NCBI RefSeq assembly: GCF_000419765.1
Contig: NZ_ATTQ01000005.1
Location: 357,691 to 421,690 of the forward strand
Direction of reading: 5' to 3'
Length of the DNA: 64,000 nt
Source: Rhizobium mongolense USDA 1844
GTDB taxonomy: Bacteria > Pseudomonadota > Alphaproteobacteria > Rhizobiales > Rhizobiaceae
The notes under the pieces are model-generated. The model saw only the letters and a program-made list of their open reading frames with translations, did not search any database and was not told the origin of the DNA. Below are positions 9,565 to 18,288 of the stretch, one piece after another; position 1 is the stretch's first letter; each line of letters begins with the position of its first letter. A program made the translations under genes and the position numbers.

Positions 9565-9761
9565 GCTCATAAGAGAAAAGCACTCCCTGTTGAGGAGTCT
9601 GCATACCCCATGATGCTCAGGTCCGCCGCATCTCCTGGGTCGTGGGGTCCGGTCGGCTAGCTCGCAACTTTTCGCGGTTCCTCGTGCCGCCTTGCCTGCT
9701 GGCCGACCCCCTTTGCCGGAAAAACGCCGTCTTTCCCATCACGGAGAAAGACGGCGTTTTT
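9565..9761 (+). ncRNA. Candidate structured small RNA with terminator
   Basis: The interval has no coding potential but strong secondary structure on the plus strand. There is a 5 bp hairpin ACTCC/GGAGT (9582-9598) and an ACCCCA/TGGGGT pairing (9605-9610 with 9643-9648). An 11 bp stem pairs GGTCGGCTAGC (9651-9661) with GCTGGCCGACC (9698-9708). A textbook terminator closes it at 9721-9761. An AT-rich stretch upstream could hold the promoter. The 5' end is a guess and I cannot assign it to a known rhizobial RNA family. An alternative is a long 3' UTR of pleD. Confidence 0.42.
9721..9761. terminator. Perfect bidirectional Rho-independent terminator
   Basis: A 14 bp perfect inverted repeat (AAAACGCCGTCTTT at 9721-9734 and AAAGACGGCGTTTT at 9747-9760) has a 12-nt loop and T tracts on both strands. 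It would end the proposed plus-strand RNA and any read-through past rpmG on the minus strand. Confidence 0.85.
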
Positions 9762-9798
9762 GTTTGCGCTGACAGTGGCAAAACACAATCCAGGAATG

Positions 9799-9832
9799 AA
9801 AAAAGCGCGCAGCCAGACGGCGCGCGCTTTTT
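9799..9832. terminator. Terminator of rpmG (bidirectional)
   Basis: AAAAAAGCGCGC (9799-9810) pairs with GCGCGCTTTTT (9822-9832) around an 11-nt loop. It lies 20 bp past the rpmG stop codon on the minus strand, with a T tract in that direction. Confidence 0.85.
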
Positions 9833-9852
9833 AAACAACCTGAGATCAAGAT

Positions 9853-10020
9853 TTACTTGATCTTGGTTTCCTTGAACTCGACGTGCTTCTTAGCGACCGG
9901 GTCATACTTGGTCTTCGTCATCTTGTCCGTCATCGTACGGCTGTTCTTCGTCGTGACGTAGAAGAAACCGGTGTCGGCCGTCGACAGCAGCTTTATCTTG
10001 ATTGTGGTAGCCTTGGCCAT
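9853..10020 (-). CDS. rpmG: 50S ribosomal protein L33
   Basis: A 55-residue ribosomal protein starting [18 protein letters not shown] and ending in a Lys-rich tail, which is the normal L33 length. It lacks the CxxC pairs of zinc-binding L33 paralogs, so it is the Cys-free form. It is transcribed alone, with a strong terminator 20 bp downstream. The MFS gene upstream ends 93 bp before its start, so limited read-through is possible. Confidence 0.96.
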   Translation of the reverse strand: MAKATTIKIKLLSTADTGFFYVTTKNSRTMTDKMTKTKYDPVAKKHVEFKETKIK

Positions 10021-10113
10021 GGTTGTCCTGCCTTTACGAAAATGAAAGCCGTGGAAAGCCGGATGGGCTCCACGGCAAATTCTGGCGCGAAACTACGAAT
10101 CCGGCCCGAAAAG

Positions 10114-11298
10114 TCAAGCCCGCTTTCGGAGGAAAAGCAGTCTTATGCCCGCCAGCAAGGCATAAAGCCCGAAGAAACAGGCAATCGCATATGCAAAACC
10201 ATTGTTTCCGGCAACGTCGATAGCAACTCCGATTGCCTGCGGGCCGGCAACGGTGCCGACGGCATAACAGAAGACGAAGGCGGCATTCGCCGCTGCAAGA
10301 TCTGAACCTGTCAGCCGGGAACCGAGGTGGCTGAGGCCGACGGTGTAGAGGCCGGCAACGCAACCGCCCCAGAAAAGCAGGACCCCTGCCATCATGATCC
10401 AGCTGTGGGACAGCAGCGGAAGCATCAGCGAGCCGATAAGGCCCATGAAGGCCATGGCGGCAAGCAGTGGGCGCTTGTCGGCAATCCGGTCGGAGAGCAT
10501 TCCGACCGGAATTTGAAAGATCACATTGCCGATACCCATCACCGTCAGCAGCAGTGCCGCCTGCGATTCGGTGAAGTTCGCGCGGATTGCATAGATCGGG
10601 AACAGTGAAAGGCCGCCCGCCTCGACCGCGCCGAAAATGAAGACTGCGGCCGTTGCCGTCGGGACCAGGAAGACGTAGCGCATGAAGTGCAGCTCCGGCT
10701 TCTCTTCTAGGATCGGGCTTTCGTGTCGCGCGATAAAGATCGGAATGGCCGCAAGCAGGATCGCGGCTGCGCCAACAAGAAACGGCAGTATGCCGTCGCT
10801 GCCGAGAATCGAGAAGAGCAGGGGGCCCGCTGCGAAACCGAGCGATAGCACTGTCGCGTAGATGCCAAGCACGAAGCCTCGTTTCGTAGGCGGTGAGGCG
10901 GCATTGATCCAGAACTCGGACAGGATGAACAGTGTCGTCGTCGCGCCGTGGAATGCAAAGCGCAAAGGAAACCAAAGCCAGAAATTCTCGGCGTAGTAAA
11001 ATCCGAGCGAGCTGAGCGCCGAAATCACCACCGCCCAGAGCATTGTCGGGGCGACCCCGTACTTATGCGCGAGCTTTGTGGTGATCGGGGCGGCAGCCAT
11101 GGCGGCGATGCCCGCCATGGCTGTATTCAGGCCGATGAGCGTTGAGGGGATACCGCGCTTTTCCAGGATGATACTGAGAAGCGGAAGTCCGAGGCCGATC
11201 GCGATGCCGACAGCGGAAATCGACGAGACGGCGGCAACCAGCGACGGCCAATGGATTTCCTCGACATCGCCCGGTGTGCCGTTTCTCGGCTGAGACAT
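10114..11298 (-). CDS. MFS transporter
   Basis: A 394-residue polytopic membrane protein with about 12 hydrophobic segments in two six-helix halves. The loop between helices 2 and 3 is short and basic (KLAHKYG), and GMLSDRIADKRP repeats the pattern in the second half, as in major facilitator carriers of the YcaD-like group. The substrate is unknown. The start at 11298 (MSQPRNG) has AAGGATGG just upstream; the open frame reaches 11373 but that part is unlikely to be translated. Confidence 0.88.
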   Translation of the reverse strand: MSQPRNGTPGDVEEIHWPSLVAAVSSISAVGIAIGLGLPLLSIILEKRGIPSTLIGLNTAMAGIAAMAAAPITTKLAHKYGVAPTMLWAVVISALSSLGFYYAENFWLWFPLRFAFHGATTTLFILSEFWINAASPPTKRGFVLGIYATVLSLGFAAGPLLFSILGSDGILPFLVGAAAILLAAIPIFIARHESPILEEKPELHFMRYVFLVPTATAAVFIFGAVEAGGLSLFPIYAIRANFTESQAALLLTVMGIGNVIFQIPVGMLSDRIADKRPLLAAMAFMGLIGSLMLPLLSHSWIMMAGVLLFWGGCVAGLYTVGLSHLGSRLTGSDLAAANAAFVFCYAVGTVAGPQAIGVAIDVAGNNGFAYAIACFFGLYALLAGIRLLFLRKRA

Positions 11299-11530
11299 GA
11301 ATCCATCCTTGAATGACTGAAACGAATCGCCCGTTTTGTGGCACATAGAAAGGCACACGCGTGCCAAATCCAAGTGACGGGCTGTGCTTTACGGAAAGTC
11401 CGGTGCCGATGGCAATAGATCAAATAATCCAGCTCGTGTTCACTCAGGACTGGCGCTGCAATCCTGCAGCGCCGGCGAGCGTTGCCCACTACACGCGAAT
11501 TATGTCTGGACGGTGAAGGTGCAGGACTGC

Positions 11531-11992
11531 TTACGATGAGCGCCTGCGGCCGGGAATATCGTAGTCGTCGTGATCGTCGTTCTGGTCGCCGAAACCATGC
11601 AGGCGAAGCGCCCATTGCAGGCCGATCACGCCGCCCTTGATCGGCTGGATCGAGACGAGGGCGGTCAGAACGGTGATGGGAGCCCAGATCGCCAGCGTCA
11701 GCCAGAGCGGCAGCGGCCAGATCATGTCGGTCATCATGTAGCCGCCGACCACGACGTGGCCGAGAACGAGGATGACGAGATAGGGCGGCAGGTCATCGGA
11801 GCGCTGATGGTGCATGGCCTCGCCGCAGGCGGCGCAATGGTCGACGGGCTTCAGAAAAGCCCTGAAAAGCTTGCCGCTGCCGCAATGCGGACAACGGTTC
11901 AGCATGCCGCGCATGATGGAGCGGCCGAGCGGACGCTCGGTCTTTCCTGCGTCCCCATAGCGGACCGGCTGTTCGGTGGAGGCAGTGGTCAT
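11531..11992 (-). CDS. DUF983 family membrane protein
   Basis: A 153-residue protein with an N-terminal zinc-ribbon-like region (RCPHCGSGKLF then HCAACGEAM) followed by two hydrophobic segments (LVILVLGHVVVGGYMM and LWLTLAIWAPITVLTAL), the DUF983 layout. Its function is unknown. In rhizobia it usually lies next to rnr, as here. The tail is rich in Asp and His. Confidence 0.85.
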   Translation of the reverse strand: MTTASTEQPVRYGDAGKTERPLGRSIMRGMLNRCPHCGSGKLFRAFLKPVDHCAACGEAMHHQRSDDLPPYLVILVLGHVVVGGYMMTDMIWPLPLWLTLAIWAPITVLTALVSIQPIKGGVIGLQWALRLHGFGDQNDDHDDYDIPGRRRSS

Positions 11993-12100
11993 GGTCGTTC
12001 CTTTTCGAGCGTCCCTACACGCATGGAGCGCCGCAATCCGCCTCTTGGCGGAGAAGGGACGCTCCTTTCTTCAAATGCAGAGCATCCCGAAAAGGATGCC

Positions 12101-14473
12101 CTATAGCCGCCCCCTCGGCGGCCTTGTCCCGGCCATCTTGCGGGCCTGCCGGTTGTCACGGCGGCCTGCCTTGTGGAACGAGCGCACTGCCGTCGGCATG
12201 TTGCGTCCTTCGCTTATCATCTCGAAGCGAAGCGCGCCGGCGAGTGGGATCGCTTCGGCTAGCTTCACGGTGACATCGTCTCCGAGACGGTACCCCAGCC
12301 CGGTCCTCTCACCCGACAGTGCTTGATGCGCCTCATCGTAGATAAAGTAGTCCGTGCCGAGCGTAGATATAGGTACGAAGCCGTCGGCTCCATAGTCAGG
12401 GAGGGCGACAAATAGTCCCGATTTCGTGACGCCCGATACGCGCGCCTTGAACTCTTCCCCGACACGCGTGCTGAGATGATGGGCGACCAGCCGGTCGACC
12501 GTCTCGCGCTCCGCGGCCATTGCACGGCGCTCGAAGGTGGAGATTTCAGCGGCGATGTCGTCGAGCGCGGCTTCTTCCTCCGGTGTGATGCCGCCTTCGC
12601 CGAGACCGAGCGAGCCGACCAGCGCACGATGAACGATCAGGTCCGCATAGCGGCGGATCGGTGAGGTGAAATGCGCATATTTCATCAGGTTCAGCCCGAA
12701 ATGGCCGATATTTTCCGGGCTGTAGATCGCCTGGCTCTGCGAGCGCAGGACCATCTCGTTGACCATCGTTTGATGCGGCGTGTTCTCGGCTTTTGCCAGG
12801 ATGCCGTTGAAGCTGTTCGCCCGCACATTGCCGCCCTTGGCAAGCGAGATGCCGAGCGTTGCCAGAAATTCGCGCAGGATCTCCTGCTTGGCGAGCGTCG
12901 GGCCGTCGTGAATGCGATAGATCAGCACCTGACGCTTCTTCTCGAGCGTTTCGGCCGCGCAGACATTGGCCTGGATCATCATTTCTTCGATGAGCTTGTG
13001 CGCGTCGAGCCTGGGCGGCACAACGACGCGGTCCACCGTGCCGTCCGGTTTCAGCAGGATCTTGCGCTCGGGCATATCGAGTTCGAGCGGCTGGCGCCTG
13101 TCACGGCCGCGCCTTATCACTTCGTAGGCGTGCCAGAGCGGTTTCAGTATCGGTTCCAGCATCGGCCCGGTCTTGTCGTCTGGCTTGCCGTCGATCGCCG
13201 CCTGCGCGTTGCTGTAAGAAAGCTTCGCCGCACTTTTCATCATGATGCGGTGGAACGTATGCCCGGCCTTCCGGCCCTCCTTCGAAAAGACCATGCGCAC
13301 GGCAAGCGCCGGTCGGTCGACGCCTTCTTTCAGCGAGCAGAGATCGTTGGAGATGCGCTCCGGCAGCATCGGCACGACGCGATCGGGGAAATAGACCGAA
13401 TTGCCGCGCTTCAGCGCTTCGCGGTCGAGTGCCGAATTGGATCTCACATAGTAGGAGACATCGGCGATCGCCACGGTGATGATCACGCCGCCCGGGTTGT
13501 CGGGGGAGGGATCCGGTTCGGCATAGACCGCGTCGTCGTGATCCTTCGCATCGGCGGGGTCGATGGTGATCAGCGGCACGTCGCGCCAATCCTCGCGATG
13601 CGACATCGTCGCGGGCCTGGCCGCATCGGCTTCGTCGATCACCGGCTGCGGGAAGACATGCGGAATGCCGTGCGCGTGGATCGCGATCATCGAGATCGCC
13701 TTTTCCGAGGCGACGGAACCGACGACCGACAGCACCTTTGCACGCGGCAGGCCGAAGCGTCCGAGGCGCGCGATCTCGACTTCGACGAGGTCGCCGTCCT
13801 TGGCGTCGCCGGTATAGTCCGGATCGATCAGCATTTCTTCGCCGCGCCGTTCGATCGGCAGCAGCCGCCCAGCGCCGCCGGGGGCGGTGCGGAAAACACC
13901 CATGGTCGCGCCGCGGCGCTTGTCGATGATCTTTATGATGCGCGCGGTATAAGCCGGTCCGCCACGGTCAGCGGCCGGGAAAATCTTCGCCACGACGCGG
14001 TCGCCCATTCCGGCAACGGGTGCCTTGCCCTTCCCCTGACGGCCGGCAGGCGACGTCTGGCGGATCGCGACTGCAGGCGCAACGCCTTGATCCTCCGGCC
14101 ATTCCGCCGGCCGGCCGATCAGTTCGCCGTCCTTATCGCGTGTGGTAATGTCGAGAACGGTCACAGGCGGCAGTGCGCCCGGCCGGATCAGCGACTTCCG
14201 TGTCTTCTGCAGCATGCCTTCCTGTTCGAGGTCCCGCAGCATGTGCTTGAGTTCGACGCGGCTGTCGCCCTTGAGGCCGAAGGCCTTGGCGAGCTCGCGT
14301 TTGGACGCCTTTTGCGGATGTTCGGCGATGAAGCGCAAAATGACTTCGCGCGACGGCAATGCGCCGTGCACGATGTTCAGCGGTTCGACGGGAGCGGCAT
14401 CGCGGCTCGCGCGGCCGATCTTCCCCGGGCGCTTGCCCATGGTCTTCGTTCTTTCGCGCGGATTCCTACTCAC
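12101..14473 (-). CDS. rnr: Ribonuclease R
   Basis: A 790-residue 3'-5' exoribonuclease degrading structured RNA. A winged-helix-like N-terminal region (ELAKAFGLKGDSRVELKHML) is followed by cold-shock-like domains. The catalytic RNB domain carries the metal-binding aspartates in DPADAKDHDDAVYAEPD, and an S1 domain lies near the C-terminus (FKARVSGVTKSGLFVALPD), with a short basic tail. Its start lies 2 bp after the topA stop, so the two are translationally coupled. A second Met at 14440 is a possible start. Confidence 0.96.
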   Translation of the reverse strand: MSRNPRERTKTMGKRPGKIGRASRDAAPVEPLNIVHGALPSREVILRFIAEHPQKASKRELAKAFGLKGDSRVELKHMLRDLEQEGMLQKTRKSLIRPGALPPVTVLDITTRDKDGELIGRPAEWPEDQGVAPAVAIRQTSPAGRQGKGKAPVAGMGDRVVAKIFPAADRGGPAYTARIIKIIDKRRGATMGVFRTAPGGAGRLLPIERRGEEMLIDPDYTGDAKDGDLVEVEIARLGRFGLPRAKVLSVVGSVASEKAISMIAIHAHGIPHVFPQPVIDEADAARPATMSHREDWRDVPLITIDPADAKDHDDAVYAEPDPSPDNPGGVIITVAIADVSYYVRSNSALDREALKRGNSVYFPDRVVPMLPERISNDLCSLKEGVDRPALAVRMVFSKEGRKAGHTFHRIMMKSAAKLSYSNAQAAIDGKPDDKTGPMLEPILKPLWHAYEVIRRGRDRRQPLELDMPERKILLKPDGTVDRVVVPPRLDAHKLIEEMMIQANVCAAETLEKKRQVLIYRIHDGPTLAKQEILREFLATLGISLAKGGNVRANSFNGILAKAENTPHQTMVNEMVLRSQSQAIYSPENIGHFGLNLMKYAHFTSPIRRYADLIVHRALVGSLGLGEGGITPEEEAALDDIAAEISTFERRAMAAERETVDRLVAHHLSTRVGEEFKARVSGVTKSGLFVALPDYGADGFVPISTLGTDYFIYDEAHQALSGERTGLGYRLGDDVTVKLAEAIPLAGALRFEMISEGRNMPTAVRSFHKAGRRDNRQARKMAGTRPPRGRL

Positions 14474-14475
14474 TC

Positions 14476-17139
14476 TCAGCTCTTCTTCGTTTTCGCGGGC
14501 GCTTTCGCTTTCGCAGCGGCTTTAGCCTTGGGCTTGGCGGCGCTTTTCGTCGCCTTGCCTTCGGAAGCGGCAGCCTTTGCCTTCGGTTTTGCTCTGCCCT
14601 TGGCCGCCGGCGCCTTGCTGGCCTTGGCAGCGATCAGCGCCAGCGCCTCCTCGACCGTGATTGCCTGCGGATCCTTGCCCCTTGGCAGCGTGGCGTTCAC
14701 CTTGCCCCAGCTCACATAGGGACCATACTTGCCGTCACGAACGGTGATCGCGCCGCCATCCGGATGCTCGCCCAACTCCTTGAGCGCCGCCGGTGTTCCA
14801 CGTCCGCGGCCGCCCGGGGCCTTGTTCGCCTTCTCGGCAATCAGCGTTACCGCACGGTTGAGGCCGATCGAAAACACGTCCTCGACGCTTTCCAGATTGG
14901 CATAGCCGCCGTCATGCAGCAGGAATGGCCCGTAGCGCCCGATACCGGAGGAGATCATCTTGCCGGTTTCCGGATGCTTGCCGATGTCGCGCGGCAGCGA
15001 GATCAGCGCCATCGCCTTTTCGTAGTCGATGTTTTCCGGCTTCCAGCCCTTCGGCAGCGAAGCGCGCTTGGCGTCCTTGCCGTCGCCGCGCTGGATGTAA
15101 GGACCGAAGCGGCCGGAGCGCAGCGTCAGCTCCTCGCCGGTCACCGGATCGGTGCCGAGGTTCTTCGGTTCGTTTTGTGCCCCACCTTCGGCTTCTGCGC
15201 CGTTTTCGGAGGTGAGCTGGCGGGTGTAGTTGCATTCCGGATAGTTCGAGCAGCCGACGAAGGCGCCGTATTTTCCGAGCTTCAGCGACAGGTTGCCGGT
15301 ACCGCAGACCTGGCAGATGCGCGGATCGCTCCCGTCCTCCCGCTTCGGGAAGACGAGCGGCGCCAGCTGTTCGTTCAGCGAGTCGAGCACATTGGTGACG
15401 CGCAGTTCCTTTGTATCCTCGATCTGAGAGAAGAAATCCTTCCAGAAATCGCGAAGCACCTGTTTCCAGTTGAGCTCGCCCGCCGAGATCCGGTCGAGCT
15501 TCTCTTCCAGGTCGGCGGTGAAATCGTATTCGACATATTTGGTGAAGAAGCTCTCGAGGAACGCCGTCACCAGCCGTCCTTTGGAATGGGGGATCAGCTT
15601 GCGCTTGTCGATCGTCACATATTCGCGGTCGCGAAGCGTTGCGAGCGTCGCGGCATAGGTGGAGGGACGGCCGATGCCGAGCTCTTCCATCTTCTTGATC
15701 AGCGTCGCTTCCGAATAGCGCGGCGGCGGTTCGGTGAAATGCTGCGTCGAGTTGATTTTCTGCTTTGCGAGGTTCTCGCGCGCATTGATCTCCGGCAGGC
15801 GGCCGCCTTCGTCGCCTTCGTCGCTCTGTTCGCCGTCTTCCTTCTGGTCGGTGTAAGCCGCAATGAAGCCGTCAAACCGGATGACGGATCCGACGGCGCG
15901 CAGGCCGGCCTTCTGGCCATTGTTGTCAGCAGTGATTTCGGCCGTCGTGCGCTCGATTTCGGCTGAGGCCATCTGGCTCGCGATGCCGCGCTTCCAGATC
16001 AGGTCGTAGAGCTTGATCTGATCGGCATCGAGGAATTTCCGCACGCGGTCAGGCGAACGGTAAAAATCCGTCGGACGGATTGCTTCGTGCGCTTCCTGGG
16101 CGTTCTTCGCCTTGGTGGAATAGAAACGGGCCTTCTCCGGCATGTAGCGCTCGCCGAACTGATCGACGATGGCGCGCCGCGCCGCATCGATCGCTTCGGG
16201 TGCCATCTGCACGCCATCGGTACGCATATAAGTGATGAGACCGACCGTCTCGCCTCCGATATCAACACCCTCATACAGTCTCTGGGCGATCTGCATCGTG
16301 CGTGATGCAGAGAAACCAAGCTTGGAGGAGGCCGCCTGCTGCAGCGTCGAAGTCGTGAACGGCGGTCCCGGGTTTCGCTTGACGGGCCTTGCCTCGACGC
16401 TGTCGACGACATAGGCCGCACCGTCGAGCAGGGATTTCAGCTTGCTGGCGTCTTCGCCATTGGAGATCGATCGCGCCTGCAACCGTTTGCCATTGGCTGC
16501 AACCAGCTTGGCCTCGAATTCATCCCCGCGCGGCGTCTTCAGGAGGGCCGAGATGTTCCAGTATTCTTCCGAGATGAAGCGCTCGATCTCGGTTTCGCGG
16601 TCGCAGACGAGACGCAGCGCGACCGATTGCACGCGGCCGGCCGAACGGGCGCCCGGCAATTTGCGCCATAGTACCGGCGAGAGATTGAAGCCGACGAGGT
16701 AATCGAGCGCGCGGCGTGCGAGATAGGCATCGACGAGCGGTACGTCGATGTCCCGGGGCTCGGCCATCGCGTCCAGAACCGCCTTCTTGGTGATGGCGTT
16801 GAAGACGACGCGCTTCACCGACTTGCCGTTCAGCACGCGCTTCTTGTTCAGGACGTCGAGCACGTGCCAGGAGATCGCTTCGCCCTCGCGATCCGGGTCG
16901 GTTGCGAGGATGAGCCCGTCGGAAGACTTCACCGCATCTGCGATATCCTTCATGCGCTTGGCCGAGGCGCTGTCGACCTCCCAAAGCATTTCGAAGTCCT
17001 GGTCAGGAAGAACAGAGCCGTCCTTGGCAGGCAGATCGCGCACATGGCCGAAGGAGGCGAGCACCTTGTATCCGGAGCCCAGATACTTGTTGATCGTCTT
17101 GGCCTTGGCAGGCGATTCCACCACTACAACATTCATCAT
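14476..17139 (-). CDS. topA: DNA topoisomerase I
   Basis: An 887-residue type IA topoisomerase that relaxes negative supercoils. The Toprim domain starts VVVESPAKAKTINKYLG and carries the ATDPDREGEAISWH metal site. The active tyrosine is in GLITYMRTDG, roughly residue 300. A zinc finger follows (CQVCGTGNLSLKLGKYGAFVGC), then topoisomerase C-terminal repeats (GRFGPYIQRG, GRYGPFLLHD, GKYGPYVSWG), ending in a Lys/Ala-rich tail common in alphaproteobacteria. Start may be the first or second Met. Confidence 0.97.
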   Translation of the reverse strand: MMNVVVVESPAKAKTINKYLGSGYKVLASFGHVRDLPAKDGSVLPDQDFEMLWEVDSASAKRMKDIADAVKSSDGLILATDPDREGEAISWHVLDVLNKKRVLNGKSVKRVVFNAITKKAVLDAMAEPRDIDVPLVDAYLARRALDYLVGFNLSPVLWRKLPGARSAGRVQSVALRLVCDRETEIERFISEEYWNISALLKTPRGDEFEAKLVAANGKRLQARSISNGEDASKLKSLLDGAAYVVDSVEARPVKRNPGPPFTTSTLQQAASSKLGFSASRTMQIAQRLYEGVDIGGETVGLITYMRTDGVQMAPEAIDAARRAIVDQFGERYMPEKARFYSTKAKNAQEAHEAIRPTDFYRSPDRVRKFLDADQIKLYDLIWKRGIASQMASAEIERTTAEITADNNGQKAGLRAVGSVIRFDGFIAAYTDQKEDGEQSDEGDEGGRLPEINARENLAKQKINSTQHFTEPPPRYSEATLIKKMEELGIGRPSTYAATLATLRDREYVTIDKRKLIPHSKGRLVTAFLESFFTKYVEYDFTADLEEKLDRISAGELNWKQVLRDFWKDFFSQIEDTKELRVTNVLDSLNEQLAPLVFPKREDGSDPRICQVCGTGNLSLKLGKYGAFVGCSNYPECNYTRQLTSENGAEAEGGAQNEPKNLGTDPVTGEELTLRSGRFGPYIQRGDGKDAKRASLPKGWKPENIDYEKAMALISLPRDIGKHPETGKMISSGIGRYGPFLLHDGGYANLESVEDVFSIGLNRAVTLIAEKANKAPGGRGRGTPAALKELGEHPDGGAITVRDGKYGPYVSWGKVNATLPRGKDPQAITVEEALALIAAKASKAPAAKGRAKPKAKAAASEGKATKSAAKPKAKAAAKAKAPAKTKKS

Positions 17140-17214
17140 GATTCTCTAAAAAGCTACCGCGCCCGGCGAGGAGAAGAGCGTAATACTTGCCGCTCGAAGA
17201 TTACCGGCCCTCCG

Positions 17215-17243
17215 ACATGGACAGGGAAATCGTTCCGGTCAAG
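17215..17243 (-). promoter_or_regulatory. topA: Candidate topA promoter
   Basis: On the minus strand CTTGAC (17238-17243) is followed after exactly 17 bp by CCATGT (17215-17220). This fits the rhizobial housekeeping pattern CTTGAC-N17-CTATAT, though the -10 matches only four of six bases. It lies 76 bp upstream of the topA start. Confidence 0.4.
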
Positions 17244-17334
17244 GGGTTTGCTGAATTTTAGGTGTTACAACGTAATACAACCAAAGAGAGATTAAGAACG
17301 CATTGCAAGTCAAGGTGCTAGGGTTATCGTTTTT

Positions 17335-17490
17335 TCAAGTGCGGCCAGGGCTCCCTGCAAGGCAGCGGTCCGCAAAGTCTGATCGAGATGGCCTATTGTC
17401 GAGGCCGGCGAGTTTCACAACCGCATGTAGGAAGCTCAATCGCTGTCGCAAGGGAGATGAGGCAGCCGGGATGCCGGTTGCCGCGTCCAT
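17335..17490 (-). pseudogene. dprA: Probable 5' stub of dprA
   Basis: An ATG lies 1 bp after the plsY stop, with AAAGGGATAAG before it, and opens a 51-codon frame (MDAATGIPAASSPLRQRLSF) that stops early. In related rhizobia dprA commonly occupies this slot between plsY and topA. A coupled start here, with only a short frame after it, fits a dprA gene whose body was deleted. The remaining 195 bp up to topA show no DprA Rossmann-fold motifs. The assignment rests on context and a faint N-terminal likeness only. Confidence 0.35.
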
Positions 17491-17491
17491 C

Positions 17492-18112
17492 TTATCCCTT
17501 TGCCCCGATCTTGCTCTCCGTCCCACTCATGAGGCGGGAAATGTTGGCCTTGTGCTTGTAATAGGAGATGACCGACATCACGGCCATGACGGCTGCAATC
17601 TTCTCGGCCCCTAATATCCACAATGCAACCGGGATGAGAAGCATCGCAACCAGCGCCGACAACGAGGAGTAACGGGTCGTAAAGGCAACCGCGAGCCATA
17701 CGGCGCCGAAAAGCAGAACCATGATCGGCGCGACGCCAAGCAGCGTGCCGATATAGGTGGCAACGCCTTTGCCGCCCTTGAAGCCGATCCAGACGGGGAA
17801 GAGGTGGCCGATGAAGGCAAAGAAGCCGGCAATGATGCCGGCTTCCTCACCAAGGAAATAACCGACGATCCAGGCTGCGGCCGACGCCTTCAATGCATCG
17901 AGCAACAGGGTCGCAGCCGCAAGCTTCTTGTTGCCGGTGCGCAGCACATTGGTCGCGCCGATATTGCCGGAGCCGATGCTGCGCACATCGCCGAGCCCCG
18001 CCGCCTGCGTCAGGATGAGACCGAACGGGATGGAGCCCAGCAGGTAGCCGATGACGGCCGCTGCGAACGCCAGCGGCAGTGTGATCTGCCAGGTCATCAA
18101 GTCAGAGATCAT
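17492..18112 (-). CDS. plsY: Acyl-phosphate glycerol-3-phosphate acyltransferase
   Basis: A 206-residue integral membrane enzyme that acylates glycerol-3-phosphate from acyl-phosphate, the first step of phospholipid synthesis. Signature motifs are [14 protein letters not shown] (about residues 45-58) and [15 protein letters not shown] (about 102-116), the phosphate and glycerol-3-phosphate sites. Five or so hydrophobic segments surround them. The length is normal. It follows pyrC' on the same strand after a 176 bp repeat-containing gap. Confidence 0.96.
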   Translation of the reverse strand: MISDLMTWQITLPLAFAAAVIGYLLGSIPFGLILTQAAGLGDVRSIGSGNIGATNVLRTGNKKLAAATLLLDALKASAAAWIVGYFLGEEAGIIAGFFAFIGHLFPVWIGFKGGKGVATYIGTLLGVAPIMVLLFGAVWLAVAFTTRYSSLSALVAMLLIPVALWILGAEKIAAVMAVMSVISYYKHKANISRLMSGTESKIGAKG

Positions 18113-18141
18113 TTACTCCATCCCTTTCGTCCAATGGACTT

Positions 18142-18280
18142 ACTCCTCACCTCAACCCTCTCCCCGCAAGCGGGGCGAGGGAACCTGCACAGCGCACCCT
18201 TTGCGAAGGACAAAACGCCGCCGCGAGTGACCTTCACCACGCCTGCGGGGAGAAGGCGCCCGGCGGGGCGGGAGGGACAA
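18142..18280. repeat. Rhizobial palindromic intergenic repeat (RIME-like)
   Basis: The plsY-pyrC' gap holds a GC-rich mosaic. A near-perfect palindrome CCCTCTCCCCGC-AA-GCGGGGCGAGGG lies at 18156-18181. About 65 bp later comes a partner block GCGGGGAGAAGG followed by GGCGGGGCGGGAGGG. This matches the style of the dispersed rhizobial intergenic mosaic elements, which fold into strong hairpins. Copy number cannot be judged from one window. Confidence 0.6.
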
Positions 18281-18288
18281 CTCCCACT

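Noticed and set aside
12671..14719. Very long open frame on the plus strand opposite rnr
   Set aside because: It is the mirror of a high-GC, codon-biased real gene. It has Arg/His-rich unnatural composition and no family motifs, whereas rnr on the other strand has complete catalytic domains.
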